A stretch of DNA of 64,000 nt, taken from Acidobacteriota bacterium. GTDB lineage: Bacteria > Aquificota > Aquificia > Aquificales > Aquificaceae. Below, one piece after another: positions 7,788 to 15,801 of the stretch. Position 1 is the stretch's first letter. The number at the start of each line of letters is the position of its first letter. The translations under genes were made by a program, and so were the position numbers. Below the pieces are notes generated by a model. The model was not told where the DNA came from. It did not search any database and saw only the letters and a program-made list of their open reading frames with translations. Location: positions 62,001 through 126,000 of the forward strand of contig RFFP01000022.1 of NCBI GenBank assembly GCA_003696155.1, given 5' to 3'.

Positions 7788-7914
7788 AAAATATTGATAC
7801 TCAAGGCTTTCAGATATACCGCATCAAAGCATCAAAAAAAACCAAATCCCTGTTCAGTTGGCAAGATGTCAAGGGAGCATTTGGCTCCCTCCCGCTTTTA
7901 TACATTATAACTCA
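7788..7914 (-). repeat. Dispersed element, copy 1 (about 127 bp; downstream of ccl)
   Basis: It matches 56958-57082. The first 44 bases (7788-7831) differ from copy 2 at only one position. The match then weakens but keeps collinear blocks (ATGTCAAGGGAGC and ATTATAACTCA). In the minus orientation it begins exactly with the TGA stop of ccl. It contains the perfect hairpin AGGGAGC/GCTCCCT at 7872-7890. The rest of the gap 7726-7911 holds only the CRISPR-like unit and no visible gene. Confidence 0.85.
7872..7890. terminator. Hairpin in the convergent gap between the ligase fusion and ccl
   Basis: Perfect 7-bp stem AGGGAGC/GCTCCCT with loop ATTTG. On the plus strand it is followed after four bases by CTTTTA, so it may end the 2.9-7.7 kb transcript. 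On the minus strand no T-run follows. In copy 2 of the element this stem carries two mismatches. Confidence 0.4.
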
Positions 7915-8691
7915 AATCCTTTTAAACTCTGACGGCAGTTCTCTTGGTGGTACGCCTGTGTATTCTGTTTCCGTCTCCTCGTCCAACCTTTTAGAAAAGG
8001 GCTTTTCCATGGTCAGCTCTTCGTATACATGAGCCACTAGCCCTGGCACCCTTCCTATTATAAAGAAGCCCTTGCCTAACCTCCAGTCAAAGCCCATCTC
8101 AGAGGCTACTGCTGCTATACCACCATCAACGTTGAGCACAAGCTTTTTGCCCTTTTGTCTTCCTATCTCCTCTTGGACCTCTTCCGCAAACTGGCAATGT
8201 CTTCCATAGAAGCCAAGCTCCTTAGCTATATCCATGAGCCTTTTGGTTCTTGGGTCAAAATCCTTATAGTATCTGTGCCCATAACCGGGTATGGGTTTTT
8301 TTGCCTCTAAGTATTCCCTTACTATGTCTTCTACAGCTCTTTGACTGTTTACACCATCTTGTATAAATCTCATGGCATCCTCTAGAGCTCCACCGTGTGC
8401 AGAGCCGAAGGCAAGCACGCCAGCAGCCACACCCACATTTAAAGAGTTACCACCTGAAGCCACCGCCCTAGCACCTATCACAGAGGGTGGTGCTATACCG
8501 TGGTCAATTACAGAAACAAAAATAGCCTCCATCATCTTAGATTCCTTCTCTCCGGGGAGCTCACCCTTTAGTATGAGATAGATAGCCTGAGCAAAGGTAA
8601 GGTTGCCTACCAAATCAAGAAGCCTGTAGCCCCTTATATAAGTTTCGTGTCCCACATGCTGGGTTATAGCAGTTCTCCACTTCTTCTCCAT
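7912..8691 (-). CDS. ccl: Citryl-CoA lyase (citrate-synthase-like, reductive TCA cycle)
   Basis: Splits citryl-CoA into acetyl-CoA and oxaloacetate, the second step of two-enzyme citrate cleavage described for Hydrogenobacter thermophilus. The 259-aa protein is a short citrate-synthase fold that keeps the catalytic trio: His99 in FGSAHGGALE, His139 in GYGHRYYKDFDPR and Asp189 in LNVDGGIAAV. Full citrate synthases have about 370-430 aa, while a 30-kDa lyase fits this length. ppiD lies 2 nt upstream on the same strand. The partner citryl-CoA synthetase is not in the window. An ordinary short citrate-synthase homologue is the alternative. Confidence 0.88.
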   Translation of the reverse strand: MEKKWRTAITQHVGHETYIRGYRLLDLVGNLTFAQAIYLILKGELPGEKESKMMEAIFVSVIDHGIAPPSVIGARAVASGGNSLNVGVAAGVLAFGSAHGGALEDAMRFIQDGVNSQRAVEDIVREYLEAKKPIPGYGHRYYKDFDPRTKRLMDIAKELGFYGRHCQFAEEVQEEIGRQKGKKLVLNVDGGIAAVASEMGFDWRLGKGFFIIGRVPGLVAHVYEELTMEKPFSKRLDEETETEYTGVPPRELPSEFKRI

Positions 8692-8693
8692 CT

Positions 8694-10025
8694 CTATCCT
8701 CCTATAAGCTCTTTGTTTACTACAATCTTGGTCTTTTTACGCAGATGCTCTATGTAGTCTGTAAGAAGAGCCTCAGACTTAAGGCTCAGAATATCCCTTA
8801 TAAGCTCCTTTTCTTCATCCTTTTCCAAGACCTTTTTGGCCCTCTCCTCTACGAGAAGAACTCCATAACCCTGCCTAAGCGGATAGGGACCAAAGACCTT
8901 ATCCTCAGAAAAAACTATTTTAACCAGGTCTTTGCTGTCTACTCTAGCCACTGCGCTCAGCTGGGATACTGGAGTATCAGAAAAGCTAAGAGCTTTAAGC
9001 TCTGAGCTTTTGCCTTGCTTTAACTCCTCGGCTACTTTCTTTGCCCTCTCCAGTAGAAGGGAGGAGCTCTTTTCTTCCAGCACCTTTTCCCTTACCTTCT
9101 CCTTTACCTTTTCAAAGTCTTCATATCCTGCAGGCAAAACCTCCTTAAGATACAGGACTATATACTCTTCTCCCTCCTTCGTCATGCTTGTTCTCTCCTC
9201 CTGACCAAGCCTTTCTATTTCAGCGTTTAATACCTTGCTTAGTTTCTCCCTATCCCTCGGAATGGTTATTTCCTGATAGTTTGCCTCTTGCCTACCCTCC
9301 TTTAGCCCCTTGTATATAGCAAGTGCTCTCTCTTTGTCCTTCTCTCTCCAAACTAAAACCCTTTTCTCTTCTGGTCTTTTAAACAGTTCCCTGTTTTTTT
9401 GGTAGTATTCTACCAGCTCCCTTTCCGAAGGTTTGTAATCAAGAGAGACCTCGGAGAGTGTAACAAGGTAAAGTTTTCCCCTTAAGTAAGTTGAATGGGT
9501 AAGAAGGTTTACCTCCCTTTCCTTTTCAGACAGATATGAAGCGTTAGAAATAAGGTTTATAAGCTTTTGAATTGTTAGCATCTTCTTTATGTAATCTTCA
9601 TATTCCTCTGGTGTCATACCGTTTCTTGATATTACCTCTTTATACTTTGAGGCACTGAATACTCCACCCTCGCTAAAGGAAGGGTCAAGTTTTATAACCT
9701 CAATCACCTCCTCATCGCTTGCCAAAAGAGACAAGGACTTTGCCTTTTGATATAGGAGCTCCTGACCTATAAGGTTTGAAAGCACTTGGTCTTGTATAAG
9801 TCTTTCCATCTCCTGGTTTTGCAGGAGGTTTGCGTATCTTTGTAGTTCCCTTCTGTAGTCCCTAAGGGTTATGCACCCATCTCCCACTTCTGCCACGCAC
9901 CTCTTTGAGGGTGTGATTATATCGCTAACACCACCGGCGAAGAAGAGCCATAGGAAAAAACCGGCTGTAGCCACGGTGATAACAGCGATGGTTAAGCTCT
10001 TATGCTTGTGGAGGATGGTGTACAT
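8694..10025 (-). CDS. PpiD/SurA-family periplasmic folding factor
   Basis: 443 aa from the ATG at 10025; a GTG six codons upstream is less likely. One N-terminal membrane anchor (about 13-33, AVITVATAGFFLWLFFAGG), then a SurA-type chaperone region (about 45-160, with LIGQELLYQKAKSL and YEDYIKKMLTIQKL), then a long charged helical part where parvulin domains would sit but where I see no clear parvulin motif. This is the PpiD arrangement: an inner-membrane-anchored chaperone that helps proteins emerging from Sec. Co-transcribed with ccl (2-nt gap). The start is preceded by TAAAAT and 8 nt. Confidence 0.8.
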   Translation of the reverse strand: MYTILHKHKSLTIAVITVATAGFFLWLFFAGGVSDIITPSKRCVAEVGDGCITLRDYRRELQRYANLLQNQEMERLIQDQVLSNLIGQELLYQKAKSLSLLASDEEVIEVIKLDPSFSEGGVFSASKYKEVISRNGMTPEEYEDYIKKMLTIQKLINLISNASYLSEKEREVNLLTHSTYLRGKLYLVTLSEVSLDYKPSERELVEYYQKNRELFKRPEEKRVLVWREKDKERALAIYKGLKEGRQEANYQEITIPRDREKLSKVLNAEIERLGQEERTSMTKEGEEYIVLYLKEVLPAGYEDFEKVKEKVREKVLEEKSSSLLLERAKKVAEELKQGKSSELKALSFSDTPVSQLSAVARVDSKDLVKIVFSEDKVFGPYPLRQGYGVLLVEERAKKVLEKDEEKELIRDILSLKSEALLTDYIEHLRKKTKIVVNKELIGG

Positions 10026-10039
10026 GGCTGAAAATTTTA
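10026..10039 (-). promoter_or_regulatory. -10 box of ppiD (leaderless type)
   Basis: On the minus strand TAAAAT (10039-10034) ends 8 nt before the ATG. A second candidate, TTGACT with TATAGC 16 nt on, lies further upstream and would overlap the GTG. Confidence 0.3.
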
Positions 10040-10088
10040 ACACAGGTGCTATATTATTAAGGCTATCCCAGTCAAAAGGAGGTATAAA

Positions 10089-10532
10089 ATGCTTAGCAAA
10101 GAGCAGTTAGAAGTGTTGAGGGGAAAGCTCCTTGAGGAAAGAGCAGGCCTTCTAGAGCGCTACAGAAAGAAGGAGGATACACAGGCAAGAATTGGCGAAG
10201 AGGTAAAGGAGCCCAGAGACCTTGAAGACATTGGCCAGATGACTTACACCCAAGAGCTTCTTGATACCCTCTCTGCAAGGGAGTTTTTCATAATAAAGGA
10301 AATAGAGCACGCTCTAAACAAGATGCAGAGCGGTTCCTATGGTATATGCGAGTACTGCGGTGAGGAAATACCCCATGAAAGGCTTCTTGCCATACCTTGG
10401 ACGCGCTACCACGCCCACTGTGCAGAAAAGGCCGAGGAAGAGGGTATACTGCCCACCTACCCTGCCATAACCTTTGAGGCGACAATACCCGAGGAGATGG
10501 AGCTCCAAAGGGAAGACATCACAGAGGCATGA
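10089..10532 (+). CDS. DksA/TraR-like zinc-finger protein with a C-C-H-C site
   Basis: DksA-type proteins bind the secondary channel of RNA polymerase and tune stringent control. 147 aa: an N-terminal coiled coil (1-80) with an acidic DLED tip near residues 44-47, then CEYC (87, 90) and, at the standard spacing, His108 and Cys111. Canonical DksA has Cys at the third place, so this is a C-C-H-C finger (YHAHC). It has a strong Shine-Dalgarno (AAAGGAGGT) 6 nt before the ATG, and the stop overlaps the start of the alcohol dehydrogenase gene. The family is secure and regulation of transcription is inferred. Confidence 0.85.
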   Translation: MLSKEQLEVLRGKLLEERAGLLERYRKKEDTQARIGEEVKEPRDLEDIGQMTYTQELLDTLSAREFFIIKEIEHALNKMQSGSYGICEYCGEEIPHERLLAIPWTRYHAHCAEKAEEEGILPTYPAITFEATIPEEMELQREDITEA

Positions 10533-11689
10533 ACTTTGAGTTTTACCTGCCCGTTGAAATAGTATTCGGCGTTAGTTCTTTGGAAAGGGTAGGTAACATA
10601 GCAAAACGATTTGGCTATAAAGCTCTAATTGTAACAGGCAGAAAGAGTTCTAAGGAAAACGGCTCCCTATACAAGGTGATTGAGTCCCTCAAAAAGAACG
10701 GAGCTGAGGAGGTTTTAGTCTTTGACCATATAGAGCCAAACCCAACGGACAAAAGCGTAAATCTTGCAAGCGAGATAGTTGTCAGAGAAAAGGTGGACTT
10801 CATAGTGGGCTTAGGTGGTGGCAGTAGCCTTGACTCTGCAAAGGCGGTATCTATAGTCTCATCTAACGAAGGCTACGCATGGGATTATGTTAACTATCCA
10901 GAGGGACCGAGGCTTATCCCCTTCTTAAACAGACCCGTAATATGCATACCAACCACTGCAGGTACAGGAAGCGAGGTCAACCGCTATTCGGTGTTGTCAA
11001 ATCCCATAAGGAAGGAAAAGCTTGTACTCTCTCATTCTCTTAACTACCCAAAGGTTGCCATAGTTGACCCATCCCTTACAGTAAGCATGGATAGGAGGCT
11101 TACAGCTATTACGGGTATAGATGCACTGATGCATGCCCTTGAATCGCTAACAAACAGGGTAGAAAATGCCTTTGCAGATGAGCTGGCTATGAGGGCTATA
11201 GAGCTTATAAAAGGATGGCTCCCCGTTGCTTTGGAAGAGCCAGAAAACCTAACAGCAAGAACCTATATGAGCTATGCTGCCATGCTTGCGGGCATAGCTA
11301 TTGATAAAAAGAGGGTAGCACTAATACACGGAATGGAACACCCTGTATCTGCCCACTATCCAAAGGTTGCCCATGGAGAAGGTCTTGCCGCCCTTGGCGT
11401 TGCTATAACCGAGTTTAACTACAGAGGAAATCCATCAAAGTACTCTCTGTTTGCGAGGCTGATGGGATATGAAGAGAAGCCTCACATGGCGGTTAGGGCT
11501 TTGGAAGACTTTTTGGACAGGGTAGGTCTTAGGGTTAGTCTAAGGGACTTAGGCGTTGAGAGGGAGAAGATAGAAAGGCTTACTGAGGATGTGTACATAC
11601 TGTCAAGGAGTCTCTTCCCCATAAACCCTGTAGAGCCTACTATGGAGGACGTATACAGATTATACGAAAGGGCATACGAGGGATATTGA
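10529..11689 (+). CDS. Iron-containing (group III) alcohol dehydrogenase
   Basis: 386 aa with the dehydroquinate-synthase-like NAD domain (GLGGGSSLDSAKAVS, about 93-107) and the all-helical metal domain carrying Asp and His in TGIDALMHALESLT and two His in LIHGMEHPVSAHY and VAHGEGLAA, consistent with Fe(II) binding. The length is typical. It starts in a 4-nt overlap with the DksA-like gene. The physiological substrate (a short-chain alcohol or aldehyde) cannot be read from the sequence. Confidence 0.92.
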   Translation: MNFEFYLPVEIVFGVSSLERVGNIAKRFGYKALIVTGRKSSKENGSLYKVIESLKKNGAEEVLVFDHIEPNPTDKSVNLASEIVVREKVDFIVGLGGGSSLDSAKAVSIVSSNEGYAWDYVNYPEGPRLIPFLNRPVICIPTTAGTGSEVNRYSVLSNPIRKEKLVLSHSLNYPKVAIVDPSLTVSMDRRLTAITGIDALMHALESLTNRVENAFADELAMRAIELIKGWLPVALEEPENLTARTYMSYAAMLAGIAIDKKRVALIHGMEHPVSAHYPKVAHGEGLAALGVAITEFNYRGNPSKYSLFARLMGYEEKPHMAVRALEDFLDRVGLRVSLRDLGVEREKIERLTEDVYILSRSLFPINPVEPTMEDVYRLYERAYEGY

Positions 11690-11777
11690 GTGTCAACATT
11701 CATGATCTAAAGCATAGGGAATTCTTAATAGATTAACTATATTCTAATACAATAAAACCTTAAAAGGAGGTATAACC

Positions 11778-12233
11778 ATGTATGGAAACTATATAGTTAA
11801 CGTTCCAGAGGATGCGGTGGTCAACATAAACTACGTGGTTCTAAGGGAAGGCGTGACCATTGATGATGTAGCCGAGAGGGTAGCATACCTGTGCGAGCAC
11901 GTGAAGACCTATCACTCGGACACGGGCTTTTACGGAGGTTTTGTTGCTCTTAATACTGGGGGTGTTTCTCTAGAGGGCTCCACAGTTGGACAGACCACAG
12001 AGCACCCTCTGAAGGACCGCGAGGTTCTCATAATAACCTTCTGGAGGTCCCTGGAGGACCACGAGGAGTCCCACAGAAGCGAAGGGTTTAACAAGCTCTT
12101 TAAGGAGCTTACCGAGCTTGCGGAAAGCACTTACGAGGTGGTCTATCAGATGCTATGGCAAGGTAAGGCTTACGACCCTGAAACAGCCAAGAAGGCAAGG
12201 GATGCCAAAGAGACACACTGCGCAAGCTGTTAA
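11778..12233 (+). CDS. Single-domain protein resembling the N-terminal half of sulfur oxygenase reductase
   Basis: 151 aa, predicted ferredoxin-like alpha/beta fold. FWRSLEDHEESHR recalls the SOR segment YTFWKDWKDHEEMHR, followed by STYEVVYQML where SOR has EPIYEIIYANM. In the Acidianus SOR, as I remember it, Cys31, His86, His90 and Glu114 form the active site; here Cys39, His95, His99 and Glu120 fall at nearly the same spacings (56, 4 and 21 against 55, 4 and 24). SOR has about 310 aa and two such domains; this has one, ending HCASC. A generic antibiotic-biosynthesis-monooxygenase-fold protein is the alternative. Strong Shine-Dalgarno AAAAGGAGGT before the ATG. Confidence 0.55.
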   Translation: MYGNYIVNVPEDAVVNINYVVLREGVTIDDVAERVAYLCEHVKTYHSDTGFYGGFVALNTGGVSLEGSTVGQTTEHPLKDREVLIITFWRSLEDHEESHRSEGFNKLFKELTELAESTYEVVYQMLWQGKAYDPETAKKARDAKETHCASC

Positions 12234-12577
12234 TCTTCCCAGTACTCTGCTCCACAGTCCTCCGTTTCCCACACTACAACCTTCTGTAGTGTGGGGTACC
12301 TCTCTTTAACCTTACCGTATATCCACCTTGCCATATTTTCTGCACTGGGTGAAAAGTCCAAAAGCTCGTTAAGAAGTCTGTAGTCGGGTAGGAGCTCCTT
12401 TAAGAAGGATTCTATCTCTAAAAAATCATAGCCCATACCACCTTCGTCCAAGCTGTCTGCCCTTATGTGCACTTCTACGCTCCAGGTGTGTCCGTGCACA
12501 GGCTCGGGAGCTCCGTGGTAGTTGGTTAAAAAGTGAGCCCAGTTGAACCTCTTCCTTACTACGACCTTCCAAGGCAT
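12230..12577 (-). CDS. 6-pyruvoyltetrahydropterin synthase/QueD-family protein, PTPS-III-like
   Basis: 115 aa with the COG0720 zinc ligands His15, His28 and His30 (VHGHTW) and the C-terminal Glu region VVWETEDCGAEYW. QueD and classic PTPS carry a catalytic Cys four residues before the first His of HGH; here that position is Pro24 and a Glu (Glu25) lies at -3. I recall that PTPS-III enzymes, which make 6-hydroxymethyl-dihydropterin for folate in place of FolB, have Glu at this site. Folate synthesis is therefore more likely than queuosine, but a divergent QueD cannot be excluded. The 3' end overlaps the SOR-like gene by 4 nt, tail to tail. Confidence 0.8.
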   Translation of the reverse strand: MPWKVVVRKRFNWAHFLTNYHGAPEPVHGHTWSVEVHIRADSLDEGGMGYDFLEIESFLKELLPDYRLLNELLDFSPSAENMARWIYGKVKERYPTLQKVVVWETEDCGAEYWED

Positions 12578-12807
12578 TAGTCCAGCTCCTCGCCCCTTAA
12601 AAGCCTTTGGGCATAGTTGACACAGGTAAGAACCATAAACCAGAGGGCGTGGTTAGAAGTGTCTTCAAATTCCTCCTTAACCCAAAGGCTTCCATCTTCC
12701 TTTCTTAGGAGCTTTATGTATTCAAGAGCCTTCTGAGCCAAAGGCTTGTTAGATACCCTGCTCAGTACCTTCTCCTTGATCTCCTCAGGCAGTGGGAGCT
12801 CTTCCAT
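12577..12807 (-). CDS. Small conserved-looking protein of unknown function
   Basis: 76 aa, mostly helical and acidic, with WFMVLTCVNYAQRLLRGEEL at the C-terminal end. I recognise no family. It starts inside the end of the PHP-domain gene (23-nt overlap) and its last base is the first base of the PTPS-like gene, so it looks translationally coupled within a minus-strand run from trpS. Confidence 0.6.
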   Translation of the reverse strand: MEELPLPEEIKEKVLSRVSNKPLAQKALEYIKLLRKEDGSLWVKEEFEDTSNHALWFMVLTCVNYAQRLLRGEELD

Positions 12808-13831
12808 TCTTATCCTCCGTCCAGAAGATTATAAACATAGGCTTTAGACCTAAGAAAACACGTCCCAACTTCAGTTTATAGTCATAGCCTATAAAAAGGT
12901 TCTTCCCCTTTGCCTCAAGTTCAAAGTATGTGCCTGCGTAGTGTATTTCCTCTTCCCCCTTTATACAGTGAAGTAGACACTCCTTCGGTGGTAATACCTT
13001 AAGCAAGCCCTTCTCCTCCCAGAAAAGGGTAGGCTTTCTGTCAAAGGATATGACTATGTTTCCTTCCTTGAGTTCTTCAAGAAAATCTTCCTTATCCTCA
13101 ACCCTCCTCCAAGACAGAAGAAAGTTCCTCATTAGCCTGAAGCTGTACCTATAATCGGGGAGGAGTATCTTAATACCCACCTCCCTGATGTATACCTTCA
13201 CATGGTGGTCAAGCCCACCTAAAACGGGATTGTTTATATTCGTCCTCATGAACCTTCTTGCGTACTTTTCCACAGGCAGAGCCTTTTTTAGCACTTCAAG
13301 GGCACCGTCTATTGAAAAGAAACCTCTCACTAGAAGGTAGGGCAGAAGAAATAGTAGCATACCCTTTTTTTCAAGGAGGGCATCCTTTAGGTCTATGAGT
13401 TCAAAGAAGTAATCTTTAGGGATGGGCAGCTTCCACTCGTACTTTGCCTTAAAGGGGTGAGCTATTACCCTTAAACCCCCCACCTCTAGCAGGTCGCCGA
13501 GGATTTTACCCTTAGGATCGTTTATCTTCCTCTCAACTCCTGCTATGATCTTCTTATAGGAAAAATGCCCTATGTGGTCGTTTTCATGGTCTGTGACTAT
13601 AAGGTAGTCTATGTGCTCCTCATCTGCGGAGCGAAGGAGGTCCTCGGGCTTTCCCAGTGAATCGTAAGAAAACTGGGTATGTATGTGTATTTGGAAGGAG
13701 TAAAGATAGAGGTCCGGTAGAGTGTATGGTACAAGATGGGAGCTTCTTGCCCTTAATACCCTAACAGGGTATAGCTCTACCGTAAGTATGTAAAGGAGGA
13801 TGAAGAGAAAAAGAAGCAAAAGATAGGTCAT
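12785..13831 (-). CDS. Membrane-anchored PHP-domain phosphoesterase-like protein
   Basis: 348 aa. One N-terminal membrane segment (1-20), then a PHP metal-dependent phosphoesterase domain: HIHT (His49, His51), VTDHEND (about 80-86), LRVIAHPFK and GLDHH are the expected metal-ligand blocks in order. About 120 C-terminal residues rich in beta structure follow, without a motif known to me. The domain would face the periplasm or the outer side of the inner membrane if the anchor is N-in. The substrate is unknown. Start and stop overlap with trpS by 4 nt. Confidence 0.82.
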   Translation of the reverse strand: MTYLLLLFLFILLYILTVELYPVRVLRARSSHLVPYTLPDLYLYSFQIHIHTQFSYDSLGKPEDLLRSADEEHIDYLIVTDHENDHIGHFSYKKIIAGVERKINDPKGKILGDLLEVGGLRVIAHPFKAKYEWKLPIPKDYFFELIDLKDALLEKKGMLLFLLPYLLVRGFFSIDGALEVLKKALPVEKYARRFMRTNINNPVLGGLDHHVKVYIREVGIKILLPDYRYSFRLMRNFLLSWRRVEDKEDFLEELKEGNIVISFDRKPTLFWEEKGLLKVLPPKECLLHCIKGEEEIHYAGTYFELEAKGKNLFIGYDYKLKLGRVFLGLKPMFIIFWTEDKNGRAPTA

Positions 13832-15012
13832 CCTACCCTTATCCTTTCTCTCACCTCTTCCATAGTATCTTTTGCCATCAGGCTAGCCCTTTCAGAACCC
13901 ACTCCAAGTATTTCCCATACCCTTTTTCTATCCTCTAAGATTTCCTGCCTTTTTTCTCTAACGGGTCTTAAAAAGCCATTAAGACCCTCAAACATGAGCT
14001 TTTTGCAGTCTACACATCCAAGCTTTCCCGCTGTGCAGTCCCTTTCTATCTCCTGTACCCTTTCCTGCTCGGTGAATATCTTGTGGTAGAAAAATACAGG
14101 GCATATCTCGGGCCTTCCCGGGTCTCCCCTGCGAAGCTTTTTGGGATCTGTGAAAAACCTCATAACCTTCTGCCTTAGCTCCTCCTCCGTGTCTGCAAAG
14201 TATATGGCATTGTTGTAAGACTTACTCATCTTCCTACCGTCTATACCCGGTAGTTTAGGAGTCTCTGTCAGCATAGCCTGAGGTTCGGGGAAGGTCTCTC
14301 CGTATAGGTTGTTAAACCTTCTGCTTATCTCCCTGCTGAGCTCTATATGGGGTAGTTGGTCCTCTCCTACTGGCACCGCGTTAGCTTTGTATATGAGTAT
14401 GTCCACAGCCTGGAGCACGGGATAACCAAGAAAGCCATAGGTATCCGTATCGTAAAAGTCCCTTTTGGAAACGTTGAGCTCTCTTAAGAGGTCCCTTTCA
14501 ATATAACCCTCAAAGACACTCTGAATTAAGGTGTCTGAAAGGGCATCAAGAAAGAACTCCTCAAGGGCTTCAAAGTCCTCCACCTTGTACGGAAGCTTTG
14601 CCAGGAACTCCCTTACCAAGTCCCTAACACCACCTTTAAACATGAGCTCAAGGTCCGATATTCTCAGAAGGTTATATTTGGTGTCCTTGTAAGTTGGGTT
14701 CCACTCAAGCCAGCTTTTGGGCGTTATCATAGAGAAGAGCAGAAAAAGCTCCGCATGCTCCTTTACCTTGGACTGCTGAAAGAGGAGACTCTTTTGAGGG
14801 TCTATACCTAAGGAGAGCCAATCCACAACCATATCCTCTATGTTTTGAGGTATTTCTTCTACTTTCTTATAGCCTGTGGTCAGGGCATGCCAGTCGGCAA
14901 CCATAAAAAGCGTCTCATGCTCATCCTGTAGCTTTAACCAGTTCTTTATTACACCAAAGTAGTGCCCAAGGTGAAGCTTGCCCGTAGGCCTCATACCGCT
15001 TAAAACTCTCAT
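13828..15012 (-). CDS. trpS: Tryptophanyl-tRNA synthetase
   Basis: Class I synthetase charging tRNA-Trp. The HIGH motif appears as HLGH (14-17) and the KMSKS motif exactly as KMSKS in GRKMSKSYNNAI. GEDQLPHIELSREI is the typical TrpRS signature. At 394 aa it is longer than the usual 330 aa because of an insertion (roughly 100-170) before the DTDTYGFLGYP segment and a Cys-containing stretch (CTAGKLGCVDCKK) before the end, as in other Aquificales and cyanobacterial-type TrpRS. It heads a minus-strand run of four genes. Confidence 0.95.
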   Translation of the reverse strand: MRVLSGMRPTGKLHLGHYFGVIKNWLKLQDEHETLFMVADWHALTTGYKKVEEIPQNIEDMVVDWLSLGIDPQKSLLFQQSKVKEHAELFLLFSMITPKSWLEWNPTYKDTKYNLLRISDLELMFKGGVRDLVREFLAKLPYKVEDFEALEEFFLDALSDTLIQSVFEGYIERDLLRELNVSKRDFYDTDTYGFLGYPVLQAVDILIYKANAVPVGEDQLPHIELSREISRRFNNLYGETFPEPQAMLTETPKLPGIDGRKMSKSYNNAIYFADTEEELRQKVMRFFTDPKKLRRGDPGRPEICPVFFYHKIFTEQERVQEIERDCTAGKLGCVDCKKLMFEGLNGFLRPVREKRQEILEDRKRVWEILGVGSERASLMAKDTMEEVRERIRVG

Positions 15013-15024
15013 GGCTTAATATTA
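15013..15024 (-). promoter_or_regulatory. -10 box of trpS (leaderless type)
   Basis: On the minus strand TAATAT (15024-15019) ends 6 nt before the trpS ATG; no Shine-Dalgarno. Confidence 0.3.
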
Positions 15025-15040
15025 AAGCACATTTGACGAT

Positions 15041-15054
15041 TATAATACTTAACC
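15041..15054 (+). promoter_or_regulatory. -10 box of motA (leaderless type)
   Basis: TATAAT at 15041-15046 ends 8 nt before the motA ATG. No Shine-Dalgarno and no clear -35. Confidence 0.4.
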
Positions 15055-15801
15055 ATGGACTTGCTCACCATAGTAGGTATAGTGGGAGGGCTTGTTGCCC
15101 TGCTGATTGGCGCCATCTTAAAGGGTGCAAGCATCCTCTTCCTGATACAGCCTGCCGCCTTTATAATAGTCGTGCCTACCACCCTTTTTGCAAGCCTTAT
15201 AACAATGCCCATCGCTAAGTTCTCATTGATAATCGAAGGGCTGAAGATGGCCTTTAAGGGTGGTGGAGATGAGGTTCTTGAAACTAAGGCTCAACTTGTG
15301 GAGCTTGCAAACTTAGTAAGAAAGGAGGGTGTCCTAGCCTTAGAAGCAAGGGCAGAAGAGATAGAAGACCCTTTCCTAAGGAGGGCCATAGACTTGATGG
15401 TCCTCGGTGTGGATGAAAATGTCCTTGTTGAAAGCCTTGAAGCTGAGGTAGCCAAAAAGGAGGAAGATTTTGAGATAGCAGTGGAGTACTGGAAAAACTC
15501 CGCCGAGAGTGCTCCAACCTTTGGACTGGTGGGTGCTGTTTTTGGTCTTATGAAGGCTCTGAAGAGCCTTGATAATGCTCAGGAGCTTGCACATGGTATA
15601 TCATCGGCCTTTGTGGCAACGGTTTACGGCATAGCCTTTTCTTACCTCATCTTTGGTCCACTTTCTAAGAAGATAAAGATAAAATCCAAAGAGGAAATTC
15701 TCAGGATGTACATGATAATAGATGCTTGTAGAATGATGCTCAGGGGTGAGAACCCAAGGCTCATAGAGGAAAGGCTCAATTCCTATGTTGAGGTTAAATA
15801 A
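15055..15801 (+). CDS. motA: Flagellar motor stator protein MotA
   Basis: Four-helix membrane subunit of the ion-driven stator. 248 aa: membrane segments at about 4-22, 30-50, 148-168 and 182-202, with the cytoplasmic loop between the second and third. The MotA signature SAPTFGLVGAVFGLMKAL and the following GISSAFVATVYGIAFSYLIFGP are clear. The length is normal. motB overlaps its stop by one base, so the stator pair is co-translated. No other flagellar gene is next to it. Confidence 0.96.
   Translation: MDLLTIVGIVGGLVALLIGAILKGASILFLIQPAAFIIVVPTTLFASLITMPIAKFSLIIEGLKMAFKGGGDEVLETKAQLVELANLVRKEGVLALEARAEEIEDPFLRRAIDLMVLGVDENVLVESLEAEVAKKEEDFEIAVEYWKNSAESAPTFGLVGAVFGLMKALKSLDNAQELAHGISSAFVATVYGIAFSYLIFGPLSKKIKIKSKEEILRMYMIIDACRMMLRGENPRLIEERLNSYVEVK

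Noticed and set aside
7726-7911. A functional CRISPR array
   Set aside because: Only one repeat-like unit is present and no second unit occurs at any spacer-like distance.
15032-15037. TTGACG upstream of motA as a -35 element
   Set aside because: It lies only 3 nt from the TATAAT box, so the two cannot form one promoter.
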